In this document: positions 1 to 5,478 of the stretch, piece after piece
Position numbering within the stretch: the stretch's first letter is position 1
How the letters are laid out: each line of letters begins with the position of its first letter
The notes under the pieces: generated by a model
The model's database searches: none
What the model was told of the DNA's origin: nothing
Seen by the model: only the letters and a program-made list of their open reading frames with translations
Translations under genes and position numbers: made by a program
Assembly (NCBI GenBank): GCA_003154255.1
Contig: PMCY01000258.1
Span: 1-8,037, forward strand
DNA: 8,037 nt
Reading direction: 5' to 3'
Source of the DNA: Candidatus Aminicenantota bacterium
Lineage (GTDB): Bacteria; Acidobacteriota; Aminicenantia; Aminicenantales; UBA4085

Positions 1-70
1 GCGGTTAGCTCAGCGGTAGAGCATCGGTCTTACACGCCGGTGGCCGCAGGTTCAAATCCTGCACCGCCCA
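1..70 (+). tRNA. tRNA-Val (anticodon UAC), 5' end cut by window edge
   Basis: The cloverleaf is complete except for the first two bases of the acceptor stem, which lie outside the window: the visible gcggt pairs with accgc of the 3' strand accgccc (63-69), and the discriminator is A70. The anticodon stem tcggt/gccgg encloses the loop cttacac, with anticodon TAC at 31-33, which reads valine GUA codons. The T arm is gcagg/cctgc around ttcaaat. CCA is not encoded. A T-rich tract (73-78) follows directly. Confidence 0.95.
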
Positions 71-99
71 TATTTTTTCCGCCCCGGAAAAACGTTCCG
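71..99 (+). terminator. Possible tRNA-Val 3' end / terminator region
   Basis: A run of six T (73-78) begins three bases after the tRNA and could act as a release site, with the tRNA as the upstream structure. A small 5-bp hairpin (cggaa 85-89 with ttccg 95-99) follows but has no T tract. This is a weak call based on position and composition only. Confidence 0.3.
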
Positions 100-122
100 T
101 CCCCTGCCCCAATCGCCCCGTC

Positions 123-150
123 TTGCATCTTGCTCTTGAATTCATAGAAT
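123..150 (+). promoter_or_regulatory. Candidate sigma70-like promoter of the kinase/regulator operon
   Basis: A -35-like TTGCAT (123-128, 3 of 6 consensus) and a -10-like TAGAAT (145-150, 5 of 6) are 16 bp apart. Transcription would begin near 157 and leave a leader of about 125 nt before the GTG start at 283. It is the only plausible promoter I see between tRNA-Val and the kinase gene. The operon could instead be read through from upstream. Confidence 0.4.
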
Positions 151-160
151 AGGATTCAAG
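135..160. repeat. 7-bp inverted repeat around the predicted -10 box (possible operator)
   Basis: CTTGAAT (135-141) and its exact reverse complement ATTCAAG (154-160) are separated by 12 bp that contain the predicted -10 TAGAAT. The geometry would suit a dimeric repressor covering the promoter. The left arm also overlaps the 8-bp palindrome TGAATTCA (137-144). No regulator is assigned. Confidence 0.4.
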
Positions 161-282
161 GCGCCGCTGAGATCCATGAATTTTCGCCTCCGAAAAAGTC
201 GGGAATCCGGCCGATGAGCGTCCGGAATGAAATCTTCCCCATCCGTTTCCGCGAACTCCGCTGCCAAGCGAGGATTTAAACC

Positions 283-1401
283 GTGAGTCCAACCGAATCC
301 CGGATCCGCGTCTTTATCGTCGAAGACGAGACCATCGTGGCCCACGACCTGGTTCGGATGCTGGAGAGCCTCGGTTACGAGCCGGCCGGGACGGCCGTCT
401 CCGGCGAGCAGGCGCTGAGCCAGATCGCCCTCCGCCGCCCCGATATCGTTTTGATGGACATCGCCCTGCAGGGCGAGCGGGACGGCATCGAAACGGCCGA
501 CGAGATCCGCCGCCGCCACCATCTTCCGGTCATCTTCCTCACCGCCCTGGGCGACGCCCCGACTCTCCAGCGGGCCAAGCTCACGGAGCCCTTCGGCTAT
601 CTCTTCAAGCCTTTCGAACAACGCGAGATCCACGCTTCCATCGAGATGGCCCTCTACAAGCATGCCATGGAGGAATCCCTGCGGGAAAGTGAAGCCAAGC
701 TGCGCGACAGCGAGGCCCGCCAGCGGGACTCCGGCGTGATGCTGCAGAACCTGGCCCGCCATCTCCAGGACGCCGGGGAAAAGGAACGAAGCAGGCTGGC
801 CCATGAGCTCCATGACGAGCTGGGCCAGACGCTGACAGCCATGAAAATGGACGTGGCCTGGATCCTGAGCAAACTGCCCGCGGATCAATCCGCCCTCCGC
901 GCCCGGGCCGTCGATCTGGCCAAGCTGGCCGATCATACCCTGAAAGCCGTCCGGCGCCTTTCGCAGGAGATGCGACCCGGCGTACTGGACGACCTCGGAC
1001 TGCCCGCGGCCCTGGAATGGCAGGCCACCGAATTTTCCGAACGGACCGGAATCCCCTGCCGGGTGAAAACGTCGATCGAAGAAGGCCGTCTGACCAAGAA
1101 TCAGGATACGGCCCTCTTCCGCATCGTCCAGGAAGGGTTGACCAACGCCTCCCGCCACTCCCAAGCCACGGCGATCGACATCATTCTCGAAGAGGCGGAT
1201 GGGGCGGTCATCCTGCGCATCGCCGATAACGGCCGGGGCATCCGCGACGACGAGGCCCGCGGCGGACGATCGCTCGGCCTCCTGGGCATGCACGAGCGGG
1301 CCGCGGCGGCCGGAGGCCGCACCTCGATCAAGGGGACGCCGGGACGCGGAACGACCATCACGGTCACGATCCCCCTGCCCGGCGCGGAGGCCGCCCCATG
1401 A
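283..1401 (+). CDS. REC-coiled coil-HisKA_3-HATPase sensor histidine kinase (NarX/DegS type)
   Basis: A soluble 372-aa histidine kinase whose only input module is an N-terminal receiver. The REC domain spans about residues 8-125, with acidic pair E14/D15, phosphoacceptor D59, T87 and K109. A charged linker predicted to be coiled coil follows (about 122-170). The HisKA_3 dimerisation helix has the motif ELHDELGQ, with H177 as phosphate-accepting histidine. The HATPase_c domain shows an N box (QEGLTNASRH, N288), a DNGRGI box (315-320) and a GLLGMHER segment (332-339). No transmembrane segment or PAS domain is visible. The GTG start is chosen because the REC fold begins at residue 9 and no ATG fits; a weak SD (gcgagg, 268-273) lies 9 nt upstream. 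The stop overlaps the next gene by ATGA, so the kinase and NarL-type regulator are the likely cognate pair. The REC domain probably takes phosphate from another kinase or modulates activity. Confidence 0.92.
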   Translation: MSPTESRIRVFIVEDETIVAHDLVRMLESLGYEPAGTAVSGEQALSQIALRRPDIVLMDIALQGERDGIETADEIRRRHHLPVIFLTALGDAPTLQRAKLTEPFGYLFKPFEQREIHASIEMALYKHAMEESLRESEAKLRDSEARQRDSGVMLQNLARHLQDAGEKERSRLAHELHDELGQTLTAMKMDVAWILSKLPADQSALRARAVDLAKLADHTLKAVRRLSQEMRPGVLDDLGLPAALEWQATEFSERTGIPCRVKTSIEEGRLTKNQDTALFRIVQEGLTNASRHSQATAIDIILEEADGAVILRIADNGRGIRDDEARGGRSLGLLGMHERAAAAGGRTSIKGTPGRGTTITVTIPLPGAEAAP

Positions 1402-2030
1402 AAACCGCTTTGATCGTCGACGACCATGCCGTCGTCCGACAGGGCCTGATCCGCATCCTGACCGAATCCCCCGAGCGGTGGGACGGCGAAGAGGCGGGAA
1501 CGGCGGCCGAAGCCCTGAAGTTGATCAAGGCCAGATCCTACGACGCCGTCGTGCTCGATATCAGCATGCCGGACATGAACGGCCTGGAAGCGCTGCGGGC
1601 GATCAAGGCCCTGCGGCCGGGCCAGCCCGTCCTCATCCTCAGCGTCCACCCGGAGGAGCAATACGCGGTCCGGGCGCTCCGCTGGGGGGCTTCGGCCTAT
1701 CTGACCAAGGACAGTGCCCCCGAAGAGCTCCTCAAGGCCCTGGCGGCCGCCCTCCGCGGCCGCCGTTACATCGGCGCCTCGCTGGCCGAAAAGCTGGTCG
1801 ACGCCTTGGACGGAACGGGCGGCAAGCCCCTTCATGAGACCCTGTCCGATCGCGAGTTCGAAATCTTCGAACGGCTGGCCCGGGGCCGTTCGGTGGGTGA
1901 AATCGCGATCGATCTTTTTCTCAGCCCCAAGACCGTGAGCACATATCGGCGGCGCATTTTGGAAAAGCTGGGCCTGGAAACGACGGCCCAAATCATTCAT
2001 TATGCCGCCCGCAACGGTTTGGGGAGCTGA
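1398..2030 (+). CDS. NarL/FixJ-family response regulator (REC-LuxR HTH)
   Basis: A 210-aa DNA-binding response regulator. The receiver spans about residues 3-118, with D8/D9, phosphoacceptor D54, S82 at the switch Thr/Ser position and K104. A LuxR-type helix-turn-helix spans about 146-207, beginning LSDREFEIFERLARG and containing the recognition-helix segment SPKTVSTYRRRI. Length and order are standard for the family. The start overlaps the kinase stop by 4 nt (ATGA), with GGAGG at 1386-1390 seven nt upstream, so translation is probably coupled. HisKA_3 kinases normally pair with NarL-type regulators, so phosphotransfer from H177 of the upstream kinase to D54 is the expected reaction, followed by dimerisation and promoter binding. 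The target genes cannot be read from the sequence. Confidence 0.94.
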   Translation: MKTALIVDDHAVVRQGLIRILTESPERWDGEEAGTAAEALKLIKARSYDAVVLDISMPDMNGLEALRAIKALRPGQPVLILSVHPEEQYAVRALRWGASAYLTKDSAPEELLKALAAALRGRRYIGASLAEKLVDALDGTGGKPLHETLSDREFEIFERLARGRSVGEIAIDLFLSPKTVSTYRRRILEKLGLETTAQIIHYAARNGLGS

Positions 2031-2053
2031 CCTCCCTCGTTAAGAGCGTCCTT

Positions 2054-2091
2054 GTCGGTTTTTGTCCGACATGCGGACGAGGCTCCGTCTG
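2054..2091 (+). other. Overlapping alternative hairpins in the gap before the lone receiver gene
   Basis: The 131-bp gap 2031-2161 contains four short complementary segments: GTCGG (2054-2058), GTCCGAC (2064-2070), CGGAC (2074-2078) and GTCTG (2087-2091). Segments 1:2, 2:3 and 3:4 can each pair over about 5 bp (3:4 includes one G-T). The 2:3 stem excludes the other two. A TTTT run follows at 2098-2101. The layout resembles an attenuator, but the stems are short and may be chance in GC-rich DNA. I see no clear promoter in this gap. Confidence 0.25.
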
Positions 2092-2161
2092 ACGCGCTTT
2101 TCAGCCCGTCTCCGATTCCCCCAACCGGGTTGCGGCATTAAAATGGGGAGGCAGGTGAACC

Positions 2162-2566
2162 ATGAAAATTTTCATCGTCGAGGACTCCAAGCTCGTCATC
2201 GAACGGCTGACCCGGCTGTTTTCCGAAAGCCCCGGCCAGGAGGTCGTGGGCACGGCCGGGGGCGCTCATAAGGCGCTGAAAGGGATCGATGCGACCAGGC
2301 CGGACGTCGTGATCCTGGACCTCAGACTTCAGGGAGGCACGGGATGGGACGTTCTGCGAACGCTTAAATCCCGCCCCCTCTCTCCCGTCGTCATCATGCT
2401 GACCAATTTCCCCTCGATCCTCCACCGGGTCAAGGCCAAGCAGTACGGGGCGGACCATTTCCTGGACAAGTCCGAAGAGTTCGACAAGCTCGGCGAAATC
2501 CTGGGCTCCCTCTTTCCGGGCAGCCCGCCTGCGTCCGATCTTCCCAAAGCCCCGGCGATGGCATAG
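2162..2566 (+). CDS. Stand-alone CheY-like receiver (single-domain response regulator)
   Basis: A 134-aa protein made of one REC domain (about residues 1-118) and a Pro/Ala-rich, probably disordered tail (about 119-134). The phosphorylation site is complete: E7/D8, phosphoacceptor D53, T81 and K103. There is no output domain, so it should act by protein-protein contact or as a phosphate shuttle or sink in a phosphorelay. GGGGAGG (2145-2151) and AGGTG (2153-2157) lie just upstream of the ATG. It is 131 bp after the NarL-type regulator and 26 bp before the HD-GYP gene, so it is probably co-transcribed with the latter. Its receiver is visibly more diverged from the two flanking multidomain receivers than they are from each other. 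A role in carrying phosphate between the kinase and the HD-GYP protein is inference. Confidence 0.9.
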   Translation: MKIFIVEDSKLVIERLTRLFSESPGQEVVGTAGGAHKALKGIDATRPDVVILDLRLQGGTGWDVLRTLKSRPLSPVVIMLTNFPSILHRVKAKQYGADHFLDKSEEFDKLGEILGSLFPGSPPASDLPKAPAMA

Positions 2567-2592
2567 AATCCCCCCCGAGGCGAAAGGGACGT

Positions 2593-3933
2593 ATGCCCAA
2601 GATCAAGATTCTTGTCGTCGAAGACGAGAGCCTTGTGGCCAAGGACATCCAGAACATGCTCCGCGGCCTGGGCTATGAAGTCCTCGACGTCCTTTCCACC
2701 GGCGAGGAGGCCATCGCCGCCCTGGGCCGGTTCGACCCGGATCTCGTCCTGATGGACATCGTCCTCAAGGGAGAAATCGACGGGATCGTCGCCGCCGAAA
2801 GAATCTGGGAGAATTACGGCATTCCCGTCATCTACCTGACCGCCTACGCCGATGAAACGACGCTGGCGCGGGCCAAGGTGACCGAGCCGTTCGGCTACAT
2901 CCTCAAGCCCTTCGACGAGCGCGAGCTGCAGACCACAATTGAGATGGCTTTTTACAAAGCCCGGATGGACAAAACTCTCCGGGAACGGGAGGAGTGGCTG
3001 TCGACAATCCTCAAGAGCATCGGCGACGGCGTCATCGCCACGGATAACGAGGGGGGCATCTCGTTCATGAATCCGCTGGCCGAACGTTTAACCGGCTGGC
3101 GGCAGGGCGAGGTGCTGAAAAAGCCCCTGGTCGACATCCTCCCCGAGTCGCCGGCTTCCACGGCCGCCCCGGGCGGTCCGACACTGGTCGTCGAAAACGC
3201 GCTGACGGCCAAAAACGGAAGGACGATCCCCATCGAGCAATCGATCTCGGCGTTCAGCGACGCCCGCAAGCACAGCCTCGGCAGCGTCCTGATTTTCCGC
3301 GACATCACCCGGCGCAAGCGGGCCGAGGCCGACCTGCTGGCCAGCCGGGACCGCCTCCAAAAGGCCTTGGCCGGAACGATCCAGGCCATGGGTCTGACCA
3401 TTGAAATGCGCGATCCCTATACGGCCGGCCACCAGCGCCGGGTCAGCAAGCTGTCCTACGCCGTGGGCGTCGACATGGGCCTGCCTTCCGATCAGATCGA
3501 GGGCCTGCGCATGGCCGGCGACATTCACGACCTAGGAAAGATCTACGTCCCGGCGGAGATCCTCAGCAAGCCCGGCCAGCTTACGGCAATCGAATTCTCG
3601 ATCATCCGGACCCATTCCCAGGTCGGGTACGACATCCTCAAGCCCATCGAGTTTCCCTGGCCCCTGGCCACGATCATCTATCAGCACCATGAACGGCTGG
3701 ATGGATCCGGCTATCCCAACCGGTTGAAGGGGGCGGACATCCTACTCGAGGCCCGCATCATCAGCGTGGCCGACGTCGTCGAAGCCATGTCCTCGCACCG
3801 CCCCTACCGACCCTCGCATGGGGTCGAAAAGGCCCTCGAGGAGATCATCCTCAACCGGGGCCGCCTCTATGACCCGGCGGTCGTCGACTCCTGCCTCAAG
3901 CTCTTTCGGGAAAAGGGATTTTCCTTTGACTGA
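2593..3933 (+). CDS. REC-PAS-HD-GYP protein, predicted cyclic-di-GMP phosphodiesterase
   Basis: A 446-aa response regulator with a predicted c-di-GMP hydrolase output. The REC domain (about 4-125) has E10/D11, phosphoacceptor D55, T83 and K105. A PAS domain (about 132-243) follows and ends in the typical FRDITRRKRAE linker. The HD-GYP domain (about 255-440) retains H280, the HD pair H312-D313 with K316, H341, H365-H366, the GYP signature DGSGYP (370-375) and D394. All the main metal and substrate motifs look intact, so it should be active. From recall of characterised HD-GYP structures, the fourth residue before the first metal His can be a Glu in three-metal enzymes. Here it is Y276, which suggests a two-metal site. 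Phosphorylation and PAS ligand state probably tune activity. An AAAGG-type SD (2583-2587) lies 5 nt before the ATG. No GGDEF partner lies in the window. Confidence 0.93.
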   Translation: MPKIKILVVEDESLVAKDIQNMLRGLGYEVLDVLSTGEEAIAALGRFDPDLVLMDIVLKGEIDGIVAAERIWENYGIPVIYLTAYADETTLARAKVTEPFGYILKPFDERELQTTIEMAFYKARMDKTLREREEWLSTILKSIGDGVIATDNEGGISFMNPLAERLTGWRQGEVLKKPLVDILPESPASTAAPGGPTLVVENALTAKNGRTIPIEQSISAFSDARKHSLGSVLIFRDITRRKRAEADLLASRDRLQKALAGTIQAMGLTIEMRDPYTAGHQRRVSKLSYAVGVDMGLPSDQIEGLRMAGDIHDLGKIYVPAEILSKPGQLTAIEFSIIRTHSQVGYDILKPIEFPWPLATIIYQHHERLDGSGYPNRLKGADILLEARIISVADVVEAMSSHRPYRPSHGVEKALEEIILNRGRLYDPAVVDSCLKLFREKGFSFD

Positions 3934-4231
3934 GCGGCTGCGGCCGTCGGATTGGCTGGGGCTGACCGCGGCGCTGGTTCTGGCCCTGGGCGGACTGGCC
4001 GGGTTCATCCTGATCTTCGTCCGGCACATGAACGTTTATTGGTTCATTCTTTCGCCCATCATCCTGGCTGTTTATGAGATCCCGGCTGTCACGGTCTACG
4101 GGACATGGAAGAAGCGGCGAGAACGAAACCACAGGCCGAGGGACGAGGAATCTCAGATATCGGCCGGAAACAGCGAAATCGCGTGCGAGGAAGGGGTCCC
4201 TGAACGCCCGTCCGGGGACGTTCAGCCCTGA
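3926..4231 (+). CDS. Small two-helix membrane protein, TTG start, coupled to the HD-GYP gene
   Basis: A 101-aa protein of unknown function. It begins at a TTG that overlaps the HD-GYP stop by 8 nt. AAGGGA (3913-3918) sits 7 nt upstream of that TTG, and no ATG or GTG precedes the first hydrophobic segment within a sensible distance, so TTG is the best start. Two hydrophobic helices follow (about residues 10-32 and 37-58), separated by RHMN. A basic KKRRER cluster (62-67) by the positive-inside rule would place the C-terminus in the cytoplasm. The tail (68-101) is polar and acidic, probably disordered. The context suggests a membrane partner for the preceding HD-GYP protein, but that is inference from coupling only. 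I do not recognise a named family. Confidence 0.72.
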   Translation: MTERLRPSDWLGLTAALVLALGGLAGFILIFVRHMNVYWFILSPIILAVYEIPAVTVYGTWKKRRERNHRPRDEESQISAGNSEIACEEGVPERPSGDVQP

Positions 4232-4277
4232 ACCCTGCTTTGGGAAGAAGGCCAACGAGGCGTTATCACCACCCTTA

Positions 4278-4298
4278 TCCCTCCTCCAAGAGGAGGGA
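4278..4298. repeat. Perfect 9-bp hairpin in the convergent gap
   Basis: TCCCTCCTC (4278-4286) and GAGGAGGGA (4290-4298) form a perfect 9-bp stem with a 3-nt loop. It lies between the end of the signalling cluster and the convergent tRNA operon, where a bidirectional terminator would be expected. No T tract follows on either strand, so it is not a classical rho-independent terminator. It may stabilise 3' ends or pause polymerase. The rest of 4232-4327 shows nothing I can assign. Confidence 0.4.
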
Positions 4299-4327
4299 AG
4301 GGCTGGTACTCATTTTCGGAGCTGGTG

Positions 4328-4403
4328 TGGCGCCCCCGACGGGATTCGAACCCGTGTTGCTGCCTTGAAAGGGCGGTGTCCTAGGCCTCTAGACGACAGG
4401 GGC
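4328..4403 (-). tRNA. tRNA-Glu (anticodon UUC), CCA encoded
   Basis: On the minus strand the acceptor stem GCCCCTG pairs with CGGGGGC (one T-G), the discriminator is G (4331), and CCA is encoded (4328-4330). The anticodon loop is CTTTCAA with anticodon TTC (4367-4369), which reads glutamate codons. The T arm ACGGG/CCCGT around TTCGAAT is intact. The anticodon stem CCGCC/GGCAG contains a C-A mismatch at the second pair (positions 28-42), which is unusual. It lies 8 nt downstream of tRNA-Lys and is evidently transcribed with it. Confidence 0.93.
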
Positions 4404-4411
4404 GCAAAAAA

Positions 4412-4483
4412 TGAGCCGTGCTGGGCTCGAACCAGCGACACCCGGCTTAAAAGGCCGGTGCTCTACCACTGAGCTAACGGCCC
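4412..4483 (-). tRNA. tRNA-Lys (anticodon UUU)
   Basis: On the minus strand the acceptor stem GGGCCGT pairs with ACGGCTC (one G-T), with discriminator A (4412). The anticodon stem CCGGC/GCCGG is perfect around CTTTTAA, with anticodon TTT (4449-4451), which reads lysine codons. The T arm GCTGG/CCAGC encloses TTCGAGC. CCA is not encoded, unlike in the neighbouring tRNA-Glu. It is the first gene of a two-tRNA unit and lies about 8 nt after the predicted transcription start. Confidence 0.96.
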
Positions 4484-4497
4484 GAAAAAGAGCCATA

Positions 4498-4526
4498 TTT
4501 ATAGCCGAACGGCCGGCTCGAGTCAA
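4498..4526 (-). promoter_or_regulatory. Strong sigma70-type promoter of the tRNA-Lys/tRNA-Glu operon
   Basis: On the minus strand, TTGACT (4521-4526) and TATAAA (4498-4503) are exactly 17 bp apart, each matching consensus at 5 of 6 positions. The start site would be near 4491, a few bases before mature tRNA-Lys. It is the best promoter in the window and in the right place for a highly expressed stable-RNA unit. Confidence 0.8.
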
Positions 4527-4532
4527 GCCGGC
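4512..4532. repeat. 7-bp inverted repeat with the tRNA promoter -35 in its spacer
   Basis: GCCGGCT (4512-4518) and AGCCGGC (4526-4532) are perfect inverted arms 7 bp apart. The -35 box (4521-4526) lies in the spacer and touches the right arm. It could be an operator or an extra RNA hairpin just after the lipoprotein terminator; the sequence does not decide. Confidence 0.4.
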
Positions 4533-4533
4533 G

Positions 4534-4580
4534 AAAAAACGAAGGCCGCGCCTACGCTCCTGGAGGCAGGCTCGGCCTTT
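4534..4580 (-). terminator. Rho-independent terminator of the lipoprotein gene
   Basis: Read on the minus strand, AAGGCCG (4573-4579) pairs with CGGCCTT (4542-4548), with an inner GCCT/AGGC stem (4568-4571 with 4550-4553). The structure is followed by CG and a run of six T (4534-4539). It begins 25 bp past the lipoprotein stop and ends just before the tRNA promoter. Confidence 0.8.
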
Positions 4581-4604
4581 CGGGAATCAGCAAAAGCGGT
4601 TGGG

Positions 4605-5294
4605 TCAGATCTGCTCGAACTTGATGATGACCCAGCGTCCCTTGTGGGCGACGTTGGCCGCTTCGTCCTTGAGGTTATACATCATCATGATGAGCTTGTG
4701 GTTTTTGGTCGCGCCGTCTTTGCCGATGGTTTGGAGATCGATCTCTTTGCTGTGGACTTCGCCCTTCAAATCGCGGATGTTGGTCAGCTGGCCGGCGCCG
4801 AGGGAGAAGTTGGTGATTTCCTCTTCGCGCTGAGCGGCGGATTTGGCGTCGTTGTAGCCCTTCTTATACTCGTTGTGGAGGTTGTACTCCTCATCGTATT
4901 TCTTCTGGGCGGCGGTCACCTTGGCTTGGGCGGCGGCCTTGGCCGCGCCCGTGCGGGCCGAGGTCAGTTCGTCCTTGGCCGCATCCAGTCCGTCCTTGGC
5001 ATCCATGACCGGGCCGACGTGCTGTTCCATCTTCTTTTTGAAATCCAGCTCCTTGGCGTTCAGGTCGGGGAGCGTGGCCGGCTCGATTTTCTCTTCGCTG
5101 ACCTTGGTAATGGACCACTTCGCAGCATCGATGGTCACGGGTTCGAGAGCCATCGAAGAGAGCGTCGTTACGTCGTTCAGGGCAACGGCATGAAAGTAGC
5201 GCTCCAGAAGGCCTTTTTCCGGATTGGATTTGCAGCTTGTCATGGTGAACAGGACGAGCAGGACGCCGATCGTGATCAGGGCTTTGTTTCTCAT
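4605..5294 (-). CDS. Predicted lipoprotein with central helical/coiled-coil segment, unknown function
   Basis: A 229-aa exported lipoprotein. The signal peptide is basic then hydrophobic (residues 2-17) and ends in the lipobox MTSC, so lipidation at C21 is expected. After the Cys, residues 24-70 look like the start of an NTF2-like fold (helix with RYFHAVALND, then a strand near AKWSITKV). Residues 78-160 are rich in Ala, Lys and Glu and probably form a long helix or helical hairpin. Residues 170-229 are strand-rich and end in GRWVIIKFE, a typical closing strand of small NTF2-like lipoproteins. The fold assignment is inference. A strong SD AAGGAGG (5299-5305) stands 4 nt before the ATG. It is a single-gene unit with its own terminator and candidate promoters. 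Its base composition appears somewhat less GC-rich than its neighbours. I do not recognise a named family. Confidence 0.85.
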   Translation of the reverse strand: MRNKALITIGVLLVLFTMTSCKSNPEKGLLERYFHAVALNDVTTLSSMALEPVTIDAAKWSITKVSEEKIEPATLPDLNAKELDFKKKMEQHVGPVMDAKDGLDAAKDELTSARTGAAKAAAQAKVTAAQKKYDEEYNLHNEYKKGYNDAKSAAQREEEITNFSLGAGQLTNIRDLKGEVHSKEIDLQTIGKDGATKNHKLIMMMYNLKDEAANVAHKGRWVIIKFEQI

Positions 5295-5332
5295 TGTTCC
5301 TCCTTCCAGTATCTAAAGGAAATTATTAGTAA

Positions 5333-5361
5333 ATTCTATGTCAAATGCAAGTCCAATACAA
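5333..5361 (-). promoter_or_regulatory. Weak proximal candidate promoter of the lipoprotein gene
   Basis: On the minus strand, TTGTAT (5356-5361, 3 of 6) and TAGAAT (5333-5338, 5 of 6) are 17 bp apart in a locally AT-rich block. A perfect TTGACA (5339-5344) is also present but has no good -10 at the right distance. Transcription from here would give a leader of only about 30 nt. Confidence 0.3.
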
Positions 5362-5442
5362 TGGCCCCCACCCCGAACGGCGGACCCAGCCGTAATTACT
5401 TGCCTATCCAAGGCCCGCTAATCCGACGGCCGGTCCGGCGGC

Positions 5443-5471
5443 ATTATAAAAAGGATTAATCGGAAAATCAA
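5443..5471 (-). promoter_or_regulatory. Distal sigma70-like promoter of the lipoprotein gene
   Basis: On the minus strand, TTGATT (5466-5471, 4 of 6) and a perfect TATAAT (5443-5448) are exactly 17 bp apart. The start would be near 5436, leaving a leader of about 140 nt before the lipoprotein ATG. It is back to back with the hoxF promoter. Confidence 0.6.
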
Positions 5472-5478
5472 CCTCACG

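Noticed and set aside
176..217. A 13-codon leader peptide upstream of the kinase
   Set aside because: No convincing SD and no regulatory amino-acid run; it is too short to support.
142..1293. Long open frame on the minus strand opposite the kinase gene, and similar ones at 1101-2000 and 5560-6690
   Set aside because: They are antisense to genes with intact domain motifs, lack recognisable domains, and are the usual open frames produced by GC-rich coding DNA.
3818..3925. An upstream ATG for the small membrane protein
   Set aside because: It lies deep in the HD-GYP coding region; the extra residues are an out-of-frame shadow of that gene, while the TTG at 3926 has a well-spaced SD.
1..4483. 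Signalling cluster as a genomic island between tRNA genes
   Set aside because: No integrase, no repeated tRNA 3' end and no transposase are visible; base composition of the cluster matches the hox genes.
4074..4833. Open frames across the tRNA-Glu/tRNA-Lys region giving peptides such as DGIRTRVAALKG and GLEPATPGLK (and DLNLRPPACK across tRNA-Val)
   Set aside because: These are classic false proteins translated from tRNA genes; the cloverleaf structures explain the sequence.
5295..5436. A c-di-GMP or other riboswitch in the lipoprotein leader, suggested by the nearby c-di-GMP gene
   Set aside because: I could not find the conserved core of any riboswitch class I know, and the leader itself is only predicted.
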